DNA of 64,000 bases. It comes from Bryobacterales bacterium. GTDB taxonomy: Bacteria > Acidobacteriota > Terriglobia > Bryobacterales > Bryobacteraceae. The stretch's first letter is position 1, and the number at the start of each line of letters is the position of its first letter. Below, in pieces: positions 8,888 to 18,076 of this stretch. A model generated the notes under the pieces. It made no database searches. It saw nothing but the letters and a program-made list of their open reading frames with translations, and was not told the DNA's origin. The position numbers were made by a program, and so were the translations under genes. The stretch covers positions 1 to 64,000 of the forward strand of contig JADJWL010000005.1 of assembly GCA_016716385.1 (NCBI GenBank). The letters run 5' to 3'.

Positions 8888-10270
8888 TCAGCCCCGCTGC
8901 GCCACCGTCTCGCCGCGCGGGATGTCGTAGCGCCGGATTTTCTCGTACAGCGTCGATCGGTCAATCCCCAGAATGGAGGCCGATTCCTTGATGTTGCCGC
9001 GAGTCCTTTGCAGCGTTTCGATAATCGCTTTCCGCTCCAGTTCCTGCAGGGTGGTCTCCGGCGGAATCGTCCAGACGGGCTGACTGCGGTTCGCTTCGAC
9101 CAAAAACTGCAGGTTGTCCGAAGTGAGGACGTGATTGCGGCAGCTCACCACGGCGCGTTCGACCGCGTTCTCCAACTCGCGCACGTTGCCGGGCCAGTCG
9201 TAGTCCATCAGCGCCTTCAGGGCGTCCTCGGACACGCCGCCGATGTCCTTGCCGAGTTCGCGGGCGATGCGCTCGACGAAGTGCTCCGCCAGGAGCGGAA
9301 TATCTTCGCGGCGCTCGCGCAGCGGCGGCAGCCGGATCTCGATCACGTTCAACCGGTAATAGAGATCGTCGCGGAAGCGCCCCTGGCGCACTTCCTCGGC
9401 CAAGTCTCTGTTGGTCGCCGCGATCACGCGCGCGTCCACGCTTACTTCCTGCGTGCCGCCGACGCGGTAGAAGCGCTTTTCCTGCAGGACCCGCAGCAGG
9501 TCCGCCTGCAGCTTCGGGGAGATGTCGCCGATTTCGTCGAGGAAGATCGTGCCGCCGGAGGCAAGCTCGAACTTGCCCTTCGTTTGCGCCGCCGCGCCTG
9601 TGAACGAGCCTTTCTCATGGCCGAAGAGTTCGCTTTCGAGCAACGTCTCGGTCAGGGCCGCGCAGGATACGGTAATGAAGGGCTTTTCCGCCCGGTCTCC
9701 GGAAAAATGGACCGCCCGCGCGACCAGTTCTTTTCCCGTCCCGCTCTCGCCGCGAATCAGGACGGTGCTGCGGTAGCTGGCCACTTCTTTCGTCAGTTCC
9801 AGGACCTCCTGCATCCTGGGGCTCTTGGTGATGATGTCGTGATAGTGATACTGGCGCGTCAGCTTCTTGCGCAAAATCTGGTTCTCGCGCTGGAGGTTCC
9901 TGATCTTGATGATGCGCTCCACCAGCAGCGAGATCTCTTCCGGATTGCAGGGTTTGACAATGTACTCCTGCGCGCCTTCCTTCATCGCCGTGATCGCCGT
10001 ATCGACCGTGGCGTAGGCCGTGATAATGATGACGGCGGCATCCGGCTGGAGCTTCCGGATCTCCATCATGGTCTCGATGCCGTCCATGCCGCCGGGCATT
10101 TTGAGGTCGACAAAACAGATGGCGTAGGACTTCTGCCGCGCCAACTGGATGGCTTCGGAGCCCGTGCCGGCGGTATCGACGGTGTAGCCGTCCTCCCGGA
10201 GCCAGGCGGCCATCGATTCGCGCATCACCATTTCGTCGTCCACTACGAGAATCTGCCAATGCGACTTCAT
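8888..10270 (-). CDS. Sigma-54-dependent response regulator, NtrC family
   Basis: A 460-residue regulator. Domains: receiver (about 5-120) with acidic DD pair at 11-12, phospho-acceptor D55 and the K near 106 (VKP); AAA+ sigma-54 activator domain (about 145-380) with Walker A GESGTGKE at 174-181, a GSFTGA loop at 221-226 in place of GAFTGA, Walker B GGTIFLDEIGD and an R-finger region; C-terminal Fis-type HTH (about 410-455, RGNIKESASILGIDRSTLY). It would activate sigma-54 promoters after phosphorylation by the kinase two genes upstream. The ATG at 10270 overlaps the archaemetzincin stop by 4 bases and follows AGGAGGG. Confidence 0.95.
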   Translation of the reverse strand: MKSHWQILVVDDEMVMRESMAAWLREDGYTVDTAGTGSEAIQLARQKSYAICFVDLKMPGGMDGIETMMEIRKLQPDAAVIIITAYATVDTAITAMKEGAQEYIVKPCNPEEISLLVERIIKIRNLQRENQILRKKLTRQYHYHDIITKSPRMQEVLELTKEVASYRSTVLIRGESGTGKELVARAVHFSGDRAEKPFITVSCAALTETLLESELFGHEKGSFTGAAAQTKGKFELASGGTIFLDEIGDISPKLQADLLRVLQEKRFYRVGGTQEVSVDARVIAATNRDLAEEVRQGRFRDDLYYRLNVIEIRLPPLRERREDIPLLAEHFVERIARELGKDIGGVSEDALKALMDYDWPGNVRELENAVERAVVSCRNHVLTSDNLQFLVEANRSQPVWTIPPETTLQELERKAIIETLQRTRGNIKESASILGIDRSTLYEKIRRYDIPRGETVAQRG

Positions 10271-10821
10271 CGTCCCTCCTTGCGAAACCCTTCGAGCGCC
10301 CTGCCGATCATGCGCCGGCAGGAAGCGCAGTAAGCCGCCTCCTTGGCATCGACGTGCTGCAGCGCGGTCGACAGGCTCATCGCGCAACCGGGATCGGAGC
10401 AATGAATGAGTCCGAATGCGTGTCCGGTCTCGTGCAGCACTTCTTTGCGCAGCCGCGACGCCAGCACCTCGCTGTCCGGCGGCAGGCCATAGAATTCCGG
10501 GCGCAGGCGTGCGACCGAAACCAGCGCCACCGGACCGCGGAGCTGCGCCTGCCCGAACAGGAACGTGAGCATCGGAATGAACAGGTCGCGGCCGGTCAGC
10601 CCGACAATCTTCGATCCGTTGGGCGGCGCATTACCCGCCAGGAGGCGCAGGTACTCGGTGGCGCTGTACTGGCCGCGCTCGGAGTCGAATGCGCCGGCGG
10701 GTTCGCCGAGCGCCGGCCAGACGTCCACCGCGGCGTTCAGCGTCTCCCGCAGGCAGCGGGCCGCTTCGTCCACCACTTCCTGTTCCACGTCGCCCATGGC
10801 CACCACGCACAGCCTGCTCAC
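10267..10821 (-). CDS. Archaemetzincin-family zinc metalloprotease
   Basis: A 184-residue protein carrying the complete archaemetzincin signature: HETGHAFGLIHC at 130-141 (three His ligands, catalytic Glu131), then a Cys at 146 and a CASC pair at 165-168, which form the second, four-cysteine zinc site of this family, with the Met-turn in CAMSL. It is predicted to be a cytoplasmic zinc aminopeptidase; the in vivo substrate is unknown in bacteria. Its gene sits between a sensor kinase and an NtrC regulator, overlapping both by 4 bases, so the three are surely made together. Confidence 0.9.
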   Translation of the reverse strand: MSRLCVVAMGDVEQEVVDEAARCLRETLNAAVDVWPALGEPAGAFDSERGQYSATEYLRLLAGNAPPNGSKIVGLTGRDLFIPMLTFLFGQAQLRGPVALVSVARLRPEFYGLPPDSEVLASRLRKEVLHETGHAFGLIHCSDPGCAMSLSTALQHVDAKEAAYCASCRRMIGRALEGFRKEGR

Positions 10822-12443
10822 CGCGCCTCACTCGCCGTTTCGTCCCGCGCCGGTGTCGGGCCGGACGACAGGGGCAGCGTCACGGTGAACCGCGTCCCCT
10901 CGCCGGCCGTGCTGTTCACATCCACTTCGCCATCGTGCGCGCGCACGATGCCGTACAGAACCGCGAGCCCCAGTCCCACGCCCTTACCTTCGGGCTTGGT
11001 CGTGAAGAAGGGGTCGAAGATTTTGGCGGCGATCTCCGGCGGAATGCCCTCCCCGTTGTCCTCGACCACCAGTTCCACCGCGCCCCCGTCTTCGGCGAGG
11101 CGCGTGCGGACAGCGACGTGTCCCCGGCCCTTGGTGTGCGTCGCCTCTGAAGCGTTGAGCACGAGATTCAGCACCACCTGCTGCATCTGCGACGGATCGC
11201 AGAGGAGCAGCGGCAGGTCCGGCGCCAGGTCGAGTTCGGCTTCGGTCTCGTTCAGTTTCAGCTTGTGTGCCACCAGCGATACAGTGGTCTCGACGACGCG
11301 ATTCAAGTCCGCCTCGACCCGCTGCGGCTTGGAGCGGCGGGAGAACGCCAGAAGGTCCGACACGATGCGCCCGACTCGCGAGGTCTCGCTGACCACCTGC
11401 CCCAGGTAGCGGCGGAACTCCTCCTCGCGGCCCGCGGGAATGCCGTTGTCCTTGAGAATCCGCTGCATCAGCATCGACAGGTTCAGGACGCCGGCGATCG
11501 GGTTGTTGATCTCGTGCGCGACAGAGGCGGAAAGCTGTCCGAGCGACGCCAGCCTGTCGGTCTGCAGCAGTTTGCGGTGCGCTTCGCGAAGCTGCCCGGT
11601 GCGCTCGGCCACGGTGGTCTCGAGCCGGTGAGTGAACTGGTTGATCTCGGAGAGCGCATCGCGCAACCGTTCCCGCATCGTGTTGAACGACGTCACCAGC
11701 TCGTCCATCTCCTGGCTGCTGTGCTCGATCCGTACGGGGCGATCGAGTTCCATGGCGCTCACGACTTTGGTCCCCTGGATCAACTCCCGGATCGGCAGGC
11801 TGACGAACCGCCGGACGAAGAACACGATGCAAACGGCGATCACGAGAATCTCGGCCGCGCTGCGCATCGCCACCTGCGCGGTGATGTCGGCCGCCTCGCG
11901 GTCCACCGGTTCGAGGCTCAAGGCAATGTCGAGCACGCCCAGCACCCGGACGGTTTCCGGGTGGGCATGGCAGGCCGTCTGGCACGCCGGCTCGTTGTAG
12001 ATCGGCGTCACCATGTTCAGGGTGCGGGAACCTTCCGCACTCCTGCCGAAACGCACCCGCGATTCCACCGTGAGGCTCTCCCGGAGTTGTCCGGAGGCAT
12101 GACAGGGGGCGCAGACTCCGGACTCCATGTCCGCACGGTCGACCTCGTCCTGGCGGGTCGAGAACATGAGGTCCCCTTCCCGGTTGAACATGCGGATGCG
12201 GTCGACACCCTGCTCCTGGCCGATGAGCCGCATGATGTCGTAGGCGTCGGTGCGGTGGTCGGCCAGCATGGCGTGCCAGGTGGCGGAGGTGATGGAACGC
12301 GAAAGCTGGTCCGCGCCGAGGATCATGGTTTCGAGCAGGTGCTGGCGCTGCCTGCGGATGTGATGGAGGCTGAACAGACCGCTGACGACGATCACGACGA
12401 CCGTCAGGGCCAGGATCAGTTTCAGACTCAGCCGCTTGGGCAT
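10818..12443 (-). CDS. Membrane sensor histidine kinase with two heme-type CxxCH-like motifs
   Basis: A 541-residue kinase. From the N-terminus: membrane helix (about 8-24), periplasmic sensor (about 30-195), second helix (196-213), HAMP, a dimerisation/phosphoacceptor helix with H310 (SVAHEINNP) and an HATPase domain (VLNLVLNASEAT, DNGEGIPPE, GKGVGLGLAV). The sensor carries CAPCH at 111-115 and CQTACH at 154-159, so it could bind one or two c-type hemes and sense redox state or a gas ligand. It is the first gene of the kinase-protease-regulator cassette. ATG 12443 was chosen over a TTG nine codons upstream because the extra residues add nothing to the membrane helix. Confidence 0.92.
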   Translation of the reverse strand: MPKRLSLKLILALTVVVIVVSGLFSLHHIRRQRQHLLETMILGADQLSRSITSATWHAMLADHRTDAYDIMRLIGQEQGVDRIRMFNREGDLMFSTRQDEVDRADMESGVCAPCHASGQLRESLTVESRVRFGRSAEGSRTLNMVTPIYNEPACQTACHAHPETVRVLGVLDIALSLEPVDREAADITAQVAMRSAAEILVIAVCIVFFVRRFVSLPIRELIQGTKVVSAMELDRPVRIEHSSQEMDELVTSFNTMRERLRDALSEINQFTHRLETTVAERTGQLREAHRKLLQTDRLASLGQLSASVAHEINNPIAGVLNLSMLMQRILKDNGIPAGREEEFRRYLGQVVSETSRVGRIVSDLLAFSRRSKPQRVEADLNRVVETTVSLVAHKLKLNETEAELDLAPDLPLLLCDPSQMQQVVLNLVLNASEATHTKGRGHVAVRTRLAEDGGAVELVVEDNGEGIPPEIAAKIFDPFFTTKPEGKGVGLGLAVLYGIVRAHDGEVDVNSTAGEGTRFTVTLPLSSGPTPARDETASEAR

Positions 12444-12626
12444 GGACGCATCCAGTGCCGTGTAGAGCAATCCGACGGCCAGAGAAAAGTGTTTTTGAAT
12501 GAGTGAGTTGCGTTGTCAACGAGTGGGTGATTTGACGCCAGCACCACGGCTGGCTGGGTTTGAGCCGGGTTGACGGTAGGTACCGGCCCGGACTATCCTG
12601 AAAGTTCAGGCCAGCGGCCTGAGTGC

Positions 12627-12704
12627 GTCCCCATCGTCTAGCCTGGCCTAGGACATCGCCCTTTCACGGCGGTAACGGGGGTTCGAATCCCCCTGGGGAC
12701 GCCA
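12627..12704 (+). tRNA. tRNA-Glu (anticodon TTC), CCA encoded
   Basis: The cloverleaf can be folded by eye: acceptor stem GTCCCCA/TGGGGAC, anticodon arm CGCC-CTTTCAC-GGCG with TTC at the anticodon, T arm GGGGG-TTCGAAT-CCCCC, discriminator G at 12701 and an encoded CCA at 12702-12704. The D arm begins TCGTCTAGCCTGG, typical of bacterial tRNA-Glu. It is transcribed opposite to its neighbours. A decayed transposase lies directly downstream, in line with the use of tRNA 3' ends as insertion sites. Confidence 0.95.
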
Positions 12705-12756
12705 CCTCAACGGGCTCTACCCCAAGCCCGGGGGCACAGCCCGATCCCAGACGTTC

Positions 12757-13031
12757 CTAAGAACATAGCACCCGAACACGCCACCGAGTGGCGTGACGAT
12801 GACCGCACAGGCGGGCGAACCTCTTGACGCTGGCGCAGCGCCCCGCGTAGCCGTGGCGGTCGACCAGATCCTGGCAGATCGCCTTAACACGGAGTCGAAG
12901 TGAGGCTCGCAGGTGCTGCCGGTGCGACTGCGCCCGGGGAGCGGGACCGGTTCCGAGTCGGGGGAGACCATTGGCCGGTTTTCCTCGAATCCGGCGGCCG
13001 GGCAGGGTTGCCGGTTCGGCGGACACCTCAT
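12757..13031 (-). pseudogene. istA: Remnant of an IS21-family transposase (IstA)
   Basis: On the minus strand two frames each hold part of an IS21-type IstA N-terminal region. One reads GRSRTGSTCEPHFDSV, matching the conserved '...S.CEPHR..I' segment; the other reads ICQDLVDRHGYAGRCASVKRFAR, matching '.IYQDLV..HG..GSY.SVKRFVR'. About ten residues are missing between them and the frame changes, so this is a decayed fragment. No IstB, integrase core (DDE) or terminal repeats were found nearby. Confidence 0.7.
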
Positions 13032-13069
13032 TGGCCGGTCTTGCCGGCGCGCGCCACCACTCGGCCGTC

Positions 13070-13426
13070 TCAGTGCTTGTGTTCTTCTTTCTTTGCCTCG
13101 GGAGCTTTCGGAGCCGGTGCCCCGAGGATCACTTCGTTTGCCATGAGCTCTCCCGTCGGCAACTTCGACCCGATCACGCCGACCCGGTCGCCCAACTTCA
13201 CGGCGGACTTTCCCGCGGGCTTCTTGTTGAGCTCAAAGGTCGTCTTGCTCGAGTACTTGACCTTGACGATTCCGGTCTTCGTCTTCAGGTCCAAACCGTC
13301 AGCAGTCGCTGCGGCCACTTCGCCGACAGTGGCTTTGTGGATCTTGTCATCGTGCGCCATCAGTTGCATGCAGCCCAGCAGCAGCAACATTGCCGTGGCC
13401 GAGGCCACCATGAGTCGTCTCTTCAT
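13070..13426 (-). CDS. Small exported protein at the end of the metal-efflux operon
   Basis: A 118-residue protein with a signal peptide ending LLLLGC, so possibly a lipoprotein (Cys19). The body is a short beta-rich domain (KATVGEVAAATADGLDLKT..., KVKYSSKTTFELNKK..., GDRVGVIGSKL) like small OB-fold/DUF5666-type periplasmic modules. The C-terminal tail is charged and ends EEHKH; an HDD motif follows the signal. Last gene of the operon, 19 bases after the RND pump. An AGGAG site precedes the start. A periplasmic metal-binding accessory role is inferred from position and His content only. Confidence 0.75.
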   Translation of the reverse strand: MKRRLMVASATAMLLLLGCMQLMAHDDKIHKATVGEVAAATADGLDLKTKTGIVKVKYSSKTTFELNKKPAGKSAVKLGDRVGVIGSKLPTGELMANEVILGAPAPKAPEAKKEEHKH

Positions 13427-13445
13427 GATTTCTCCTGTTCCCAGT

Positions 13446-16400
13446 TCAAGCGGTCTTTGTCCTGTGTCGCCCAGCCGCGAAATAGACGGCCGGGACCACT
13501 ACCATGTTCAGGGCAGTGGATGAAAGTAGACCAAACAAAATCACCATGGCCATCGGCGCCTGGATTTCGCTCCCAGGCTTGCCCATTCCGGCCGCAATCG
13601 GAACGAGCGCCAGTCCGGCCGCGAGCGCCGTCATCAGAATTGGCGCGAGCCGCTCAGTGGCGCCCACAGCAACGGCGTGGCGAAGATCCGTGACACCCTC
13701 CACCTCCTGGAGGTGACGGATGTGCGCGACAAGCATGATGCCGTTTCGAGTGGCGATGCCGAACAGCGTAATGAACCCAATGATGGAGGCGACGGAAAGC
13801 ACGCCCCCAGCAAAATAGACGCCGGCAACCCCGCCAACCAAGGCGAGGGGCAAATTAAGCATGATGATCAGAGCGTCGCGGGTGGAATGAAACGCAGTCG
13901 CCAGAATCAGAAGGATGGCGACAATCACCCCTCCGCCGAGGACCAACAAACGACGCGAGGCTTCCGCTTCGCTCTCAAATTGCCCGCCGTACTCGACACG
14001 ATACCCTTGCGGCAGTTTGACCTTCGCTCCCACTGCCGCCTCAATCTCATTCACGACGCCCAACAGGTCGCGCCCCGCGACATTGCACTGCACGACGATC
14101 TTGCGCTGGACCCCCTCGCGGCTGATGAAATTCGGGCTGCGATCCTCATAGACGTCAGCCACGGAATCGAGCGGAACCTTCGCTCCCGAGGGGGAGTCGA
14201 TGAGCGTTTTGCCGATGACGGCGAGATCCTCCAGGCGCGTCTCCGGGTAGCGGACAACCAGCGGGAAACTGATCTGGCCTTCGAGGATACGGTTGACTTC
14301 GATGCCGACGAAGGCTGTCTGAATCTTGGTTGCGACATCACCAGGCTGCAAGCCGAATCGGGCGGCATCCTCGGGCCTGACGCGCACACGCACGGTCGGA
14401 ATGTCGGTCTGCTGCTCGACGGAGAGGTCGACCACCCCGTTGATTCCCTTCATTGCGGTCTCGATCTGTCGGGCCAGGGATCGAAGCAACACGAGGTCAT
14501 CGCCGAAGACCTTGACCGCGATGTTAGCGCGTGTTCCAGAGAGCATGTGATCAATACGGTGTGAGATGGGTTGGCCGATTGTGACATTCATTCCAGGAAG
14601 AAGCGTGACCCTCTCGCGGATTTCGTTCAGCACCTCTGTCTTTGGCCGATCCTTCATGCTCAGCGTGACGTCCAACTCGGCGGATTCGACACCCTGGACG
14701 TGCTCGTCCAGTTCCGCCCGTCCAGTCCTTCTTGCGGTAGAAACCACTTCGGGAATGCCGAGCAGGATTCGTTCCAGGCCGCGCCCGAGATTGTCGGAAT
14801 CCGCTAGACTCGTGCCGGGCAGTGTTACCGCACTGATGGTCAACGTCCCTTCGTTAAACTCCGGCAAGAATGCCCGGCCTGTTCGGGAAAGCGCCACTCC
14901 TGCGGCAATGATCAAAAGTATTGAAGGGATGACGACCGAAATCGGATGATCCAGAGACCAGTTCAATGCCGGCCTGTACATGCGCTTCAGTTGGGTTACC
15001 AGCCAAGGTTCACGGCCTTTCAGAATCGAGCGCGCATTGGGCAAGAGGAAGGAGCAAAGAGCGGGAGTGACCGTGAGCGCGACCGCAAGAGAAGCGGTGA
15101 GGCTGACGATGTAGGCGAAGGCCAGCGGGGTGAGCAGGCGGCCCTCCACGCTGCTCAGCGCAAACAGGGGGAGAAAGACCAAACCCACGATCACCGTCGC
15201 GAAGACGACGGAGCTTCGGATCTCGCTGCTCGCGCGGTAAATCACCTCGAGCGCCGGCAGTCGTTCCGCCTCTGGCTTCAGAGAGTTCTCCCGAAGCCGG
15301 CGCATGACATTTTCGACGTCGATGATGGCGTCGTCAACGAGTTCACCGATCGCAATGGCAAGGCCGCCCAGACTCATGCTGTTGATCGTGAATCCGAACC
15401 AATTCATGGCCAGCACGGCTGTCAGAAGCGAGATGGGGATGGCGAGCAGCGTAATCATGGCTGCGCGAATATTCATCAGGAAGAGCGCCACGACGATCAC
15501 GACGAGAATGGCCCCGTCCCGCAGTGCCTTGGTGAGATTCTCGAGTGATCTCTCGATGAAGTCCGCCTGCCGGAATACCTGCTTGTCGATCTTCATCCCC
15601 GCCGGCAGACTGCGTTGAATCTCGTCCAGGGTCGCGTCCAGCCGTCGCGTCAGCTCCAGGGTGTTCGCTCCCGGCTGTTTCTGAATGCCGAGTACGACTG
15701 CGGGTTCGGCATTATGGGAGCCCTCGCCACGTTTCAGGGCAGGTCCGATCCGCACCTGCGCTACGTCACGAACGAAGATTGGCCGTCCGTCTCGCGATGT
15801 CACGGCGATGCTGCCAATCGATTCCTCCGAAGAAGCCCGTCCAACACCCTGGATCAGATACTCCTGCCCACCCGCAACACGAAAGCCCGCGGATGCGTTT
15901 TGGCTCCCTTGCCGCAAAGCGTTCTCAACATCGTTGAGTGAGACCGAAAACTGGCGCAGAGCCTGGGGTGATACAAGCACTTGATACTGCTTCTGGTCTC
16001 CACCCGTCGGCACCACTTGAGCAACTCCTGGCACTGCAAGAATCCGGCGCCGGAGCACCGTATCTGCCGCAGTGCGAAGGTCCATCCCTGAATGGCGATC
16101 CGACTCCAGCGTCACGAAGAGGATCTCGCCCATGATCGAGGAGATGGGGGCGAGGTACGGCTTGTCGACATTGGAAGGCAGTGCGGCAGAGACGAGCGAG
16201 AGTTTTTCGTTCACCGTCTGCCGGGCCCGATGAATCTCCTGTCCCCAGTCGAACTCCACCCAGATGACAGCGACACCCACTGCCGTAGCCGAGCGCACCC
16301 GCCGGACACCTGGGGCTCCGTTGATCGCGGATTCAATTGGAAACGTCACCAACGCTTCCATCTCGGTCGGCGCCATGCCTCGGGCCTCCACCAGGACAGT

Positions 16401-16541
16401 GACAGTCGGCGCTGTCAGGTCCGGAAGCACATCCAGTGGTGTGTCGCGGATGGAGTATCCTCCCCAGATCAGCAGGGCTGCCGTCATGAAGAGAACGACG
16501 GCGCGATGATGAAGAGACCAGCGAATCAAGGAATCAAGCAT
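13446..16541 (-). CDS. Heavy-metal efflux RND pump (CzcA/CusA family)
   Basis: A 1031-residue inner-membrane proton/metal antiporter of the HME-RND family with the usual length. Twelve membrane helices fall in the expected places (helix 1 at about 12-30, helices 2-6 at 340-500, then 540 and 870-1020). The helix-4 signature at 399-411 reads GELVDDAIIDVEN, with the acidic residues used for proton relay; this differs from the DFG..DGAV form of CzcA and the GAMVDAAIVMIEN form of CusA, so the metal cannot be named confidently. It works with the adaptor and outer-membrane genes upstream to expel divalent or monovalent metal from the periplasm. Confidence 0.92.
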   Translation of the reverse strand: MLDSLIRWSLHHRAVVLFMTAALLIWGGYSIRDTPLDVLPDLTAPTVTVLVEARGMAPTEMEALVTFPIESAINGAPGVRRVRSATAVGVAVIWVEFDWGQEIHRARQTVNEKLSLVSAALPSNVDKPYLAPISSIMGEILFVTLESDRHSGMDLRTAADTVLRRRILAVPGVAQVVPTGGDQKQYQVLVSPQALRQFSVSLNDVENALRQGSQNASAGFRVAGGQEYLIQGVGRASSEESIGSIAVTSRDGRPIFVRDVAQVRIGPALKRGEGSHNAEPAVVLGIQKQPGANTLELTRRLDATLDEIQRSLPAGMKIDKQVFRQADFIERSLENLTKALRDGAILVVIVVALFLMNIRAAMITLLAIPISLLTAVLAMNWFGFTINSMSLGGLAIAIGELVDDAIIDVENVMRRLRENSLKPEAERLPALEVIYRASSEIRSSVVFATVIVGLVFLPLFALSSVEGRLLTPLAFAYIVSLTASLAVALTVTPALCSFLLPNARSILKGREPWLVTQLKRMYRPALNWSLDHPISVVIPSILLIIAAGVALSRTGRAFLPEFNEGTLTISAVTLPGTSLADSDNLGRGLERILLGIPEVVSTARRTGRAELDEHVQGVESAELDVTLSMKDRPKTEVLNEIRERVTLLPGMNVTIGQPISHRIDHMLSGTRANIAVKVFGDDLVLLRSLARQIETAMKGINGVVDLSVEQQTDIPTVRVRVRPEDAARFGLQPGDVATKIQTAFVGIEVNRILEGQISFPLVVRYPETRLEDLAVIGKTLIDSPSGAKVPLDSVADVYEDRSPNFISREGVQRKIVVQCNVAGRDLLGVVNEIEAAVGAKVKLPQGYRVEYGGQFESEAEASRRLLVLGGGVIVAILLILATAFHSTRDALIIMLNLPLALVGGVAGVYFAGGVLSVASIIGFITLFGIATRNGIMLVAHIRHLQEVEGVTDLRHAVAVGATERLAPILMTALAAGLALVPIAAGMGKPGSEIQAPMAMVILFGLLSSTALNMVVVPAVYFAAGRHRTKTA

Positions 16542-16552
16542 CTGGCCTCTCC

Positions 16553-18076
16553 CTAGTGAACGTGCCCGTGTGCCGGCACCTGGCTGGACATCGCCGCAAG
16601 CCGAATCAGATGCGCTCCTCGGGTGACGACCCGCTCGCCGGGGAAAACCCCTTCGAGCACTTGAACGTACCCACCCTCGCGGATGCCGAGCTTTACGGGT
16701 CTGCGAAGAAATGCTTCGCCGGATTCCTGAATGAAGATCACTGGCCTGCCTCCGTCGTCCACAAGGGCCGACTCAGGCACGGCCGGAGCCGCGCCCGACG
16801 CTTTGGTGAGCAATCGGACGTGGAGCGCCTGATGAATCGCGATGCTCCGGTCCCGGTTATCCACCTGATAGATGACGGGAAACGTGCGCGACTGCGGATC
16901 CACCACTCGCCCGACGGAAACGAGACGGCTCAGAGGCCTCGGCTGCGGGGAACCGGGAACCTCTAGTTCCGCACCGCTGAGATTCCGCATCTGCGGCAGT
17001 TCCGCCTCGGGCACAATGGCGGAAACGTACACCGAATCGGCGTCGACGATCTTGAAGATCGTTTCGCCGGCCTTCACGTTGGCGCTGGGAGCCGCGGTGG
17101 TCTCAACCACGATGCCGGAAATCGGAGCGCGCAAGGCGAACAGTCTGGCGCCCTTTGGATTCGCTTCGGCTCTGCTGGACGCCTCGTACTGGGCAATGCG
17201 CATCTCCGCTGCCTTGAGCCGTGCCTCCACGGTTGCCTCCACGGTCCTCGCTTCATCAAGCCTCTTGGCGGGAGCTGCTCCGGACTGGACGAGCCTCTCG
17301 GCGCGCTCGCGGTCCTTGCGGGCCAACTGCAGCGCGAGCGATGCTTCGCTCTTCGCCAGTTCCAGGGAGGACACGTCACTCGGCGCGCTTGTTGGCGGGA
17401 GTAGGCTGGCGAGCACTTGCCCCTGCGATACGCGGGCCCCGATGACGGGAAGGTTCTCGGCCACGAGCCGGCCGTCGAACGGGACAGTTACCTCCGCCTG
17501 ACCGCCGGAGCGCGGGAGTACCTCCGCTGGGACCCGTATGCTCGACCGTAACTGCCGGTCCTCGATGACTGCCGTGCCAAAGTCCAAGGTCCACTGTTGT
17601 TCTTTCAAGAAGCCAATCTTTTCCTCGGTTTCTGCCCCATGCTCGTGGACCGCCGCAGCCTTTGTCACCGACGATTCGATCTCACCGAGCTCGTGCACAT
17701 CGCTCAAGCCGTCGCTTGTCAGATGCACCGATAGCCGGAACTCTCCAGCCGTGGCGGGCTTCAGGTCGACGCCAAAGATGCCGGGCCGGGACGGGCCGTC
17801 CGTGCTGAACGATTCGACCTTGCCGTCCGCGGAGGCGAGGCGAATCTCAACCTTCCCGTTGGCAACCGGCTTGAAGGTGTCCAGTCGAGTGAAGTGAACG
17901 GCGAAGCGGCTTGTCCGGCCAACCACTAGTGGCGGGTACTCCGCGAACAACTCGGTCTTCGTCGTCCAGTTCGTGTAACTTTCCGGATGCGGCTCCAGTT
18001 GAGTCTGAGCGACCGGTTCTTGTTTCTGGCACCCCACGGTGAAGATCACCAGCAAAAGAATGAACGGACTTCTCAT
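16553..18076 (-). CDS. Periplasmic adaptor (membrane fusion) lipoprotein of metal RND system
   Basis: A 507-residue CzcB/CusB-type adaptor with lipobox FTVGC (Cys16). An extra N-terminal beta domain (about 30-140, ESYTNWTTKTELFAEYPPLV...) precedes the standard parts: lipoyl halves (PFDGRLVAENLPVIGARVSQGQVLA and APISGIVVE), a helical hairpin between them, beta-barrel and membrane-proximal domains. Histidines occur at AAAVHEHGAETEE and at the very C-terminus (AHGHVH), likely metal ligands. It links the RND pump to the TolC-like channel. The gene overlaps the channel gene stop by 4 bases and is followed by the pump after 11 bases. Confidence 0.92.
   Translation of the reverse strand: MRSPFILLLVIFTVGCQKQEPVAQTQLEPHPESYTNWTTKTELFAEYPPLVVGRTSRFAVHFTRLDTFKPVANGKVEIRLASADGKVESFSTDGPSRPGIFGVDLKPATAGEFRLSVHLTSDGLSDVHELGEIESSVTKAAAVHEHGAETEEKIGFLKEQQWTLDFGTAVIEDRQLRSSIRVPAEVLPRSGGQAEVTVPFDGRLVAENLPVIGARVSQGQVLASLLPPTSAPSDVSSLELAKSEASLALQLARKDRERAERLVQSGAAPAKRLDEARTVEATVEARLKAAEMRIAQYEASSRAEANPKGARLFALRAPISGIVVETTAAPSANVKAGETIFKIVDADSVYVSAIVPEAELPQMRNLSGAELEVPGSPQPRPLSRLVSVGRVVDPQSRTFPVIYQVDNRDRSIAIHQALHVRLLTKASGAAPAVPESALVDDGGRPVIFIQESGEAFLRRPVKLGIREGGYVQVLEGVFPGERVVTRGAHLIRLAAMSSQVPAHGHVH

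Noticed and set aside
12717..13069. Functional gene in the gap right of tRNA-Glu
   Set aside because: The frames only match broken IS21 IstA pieces.
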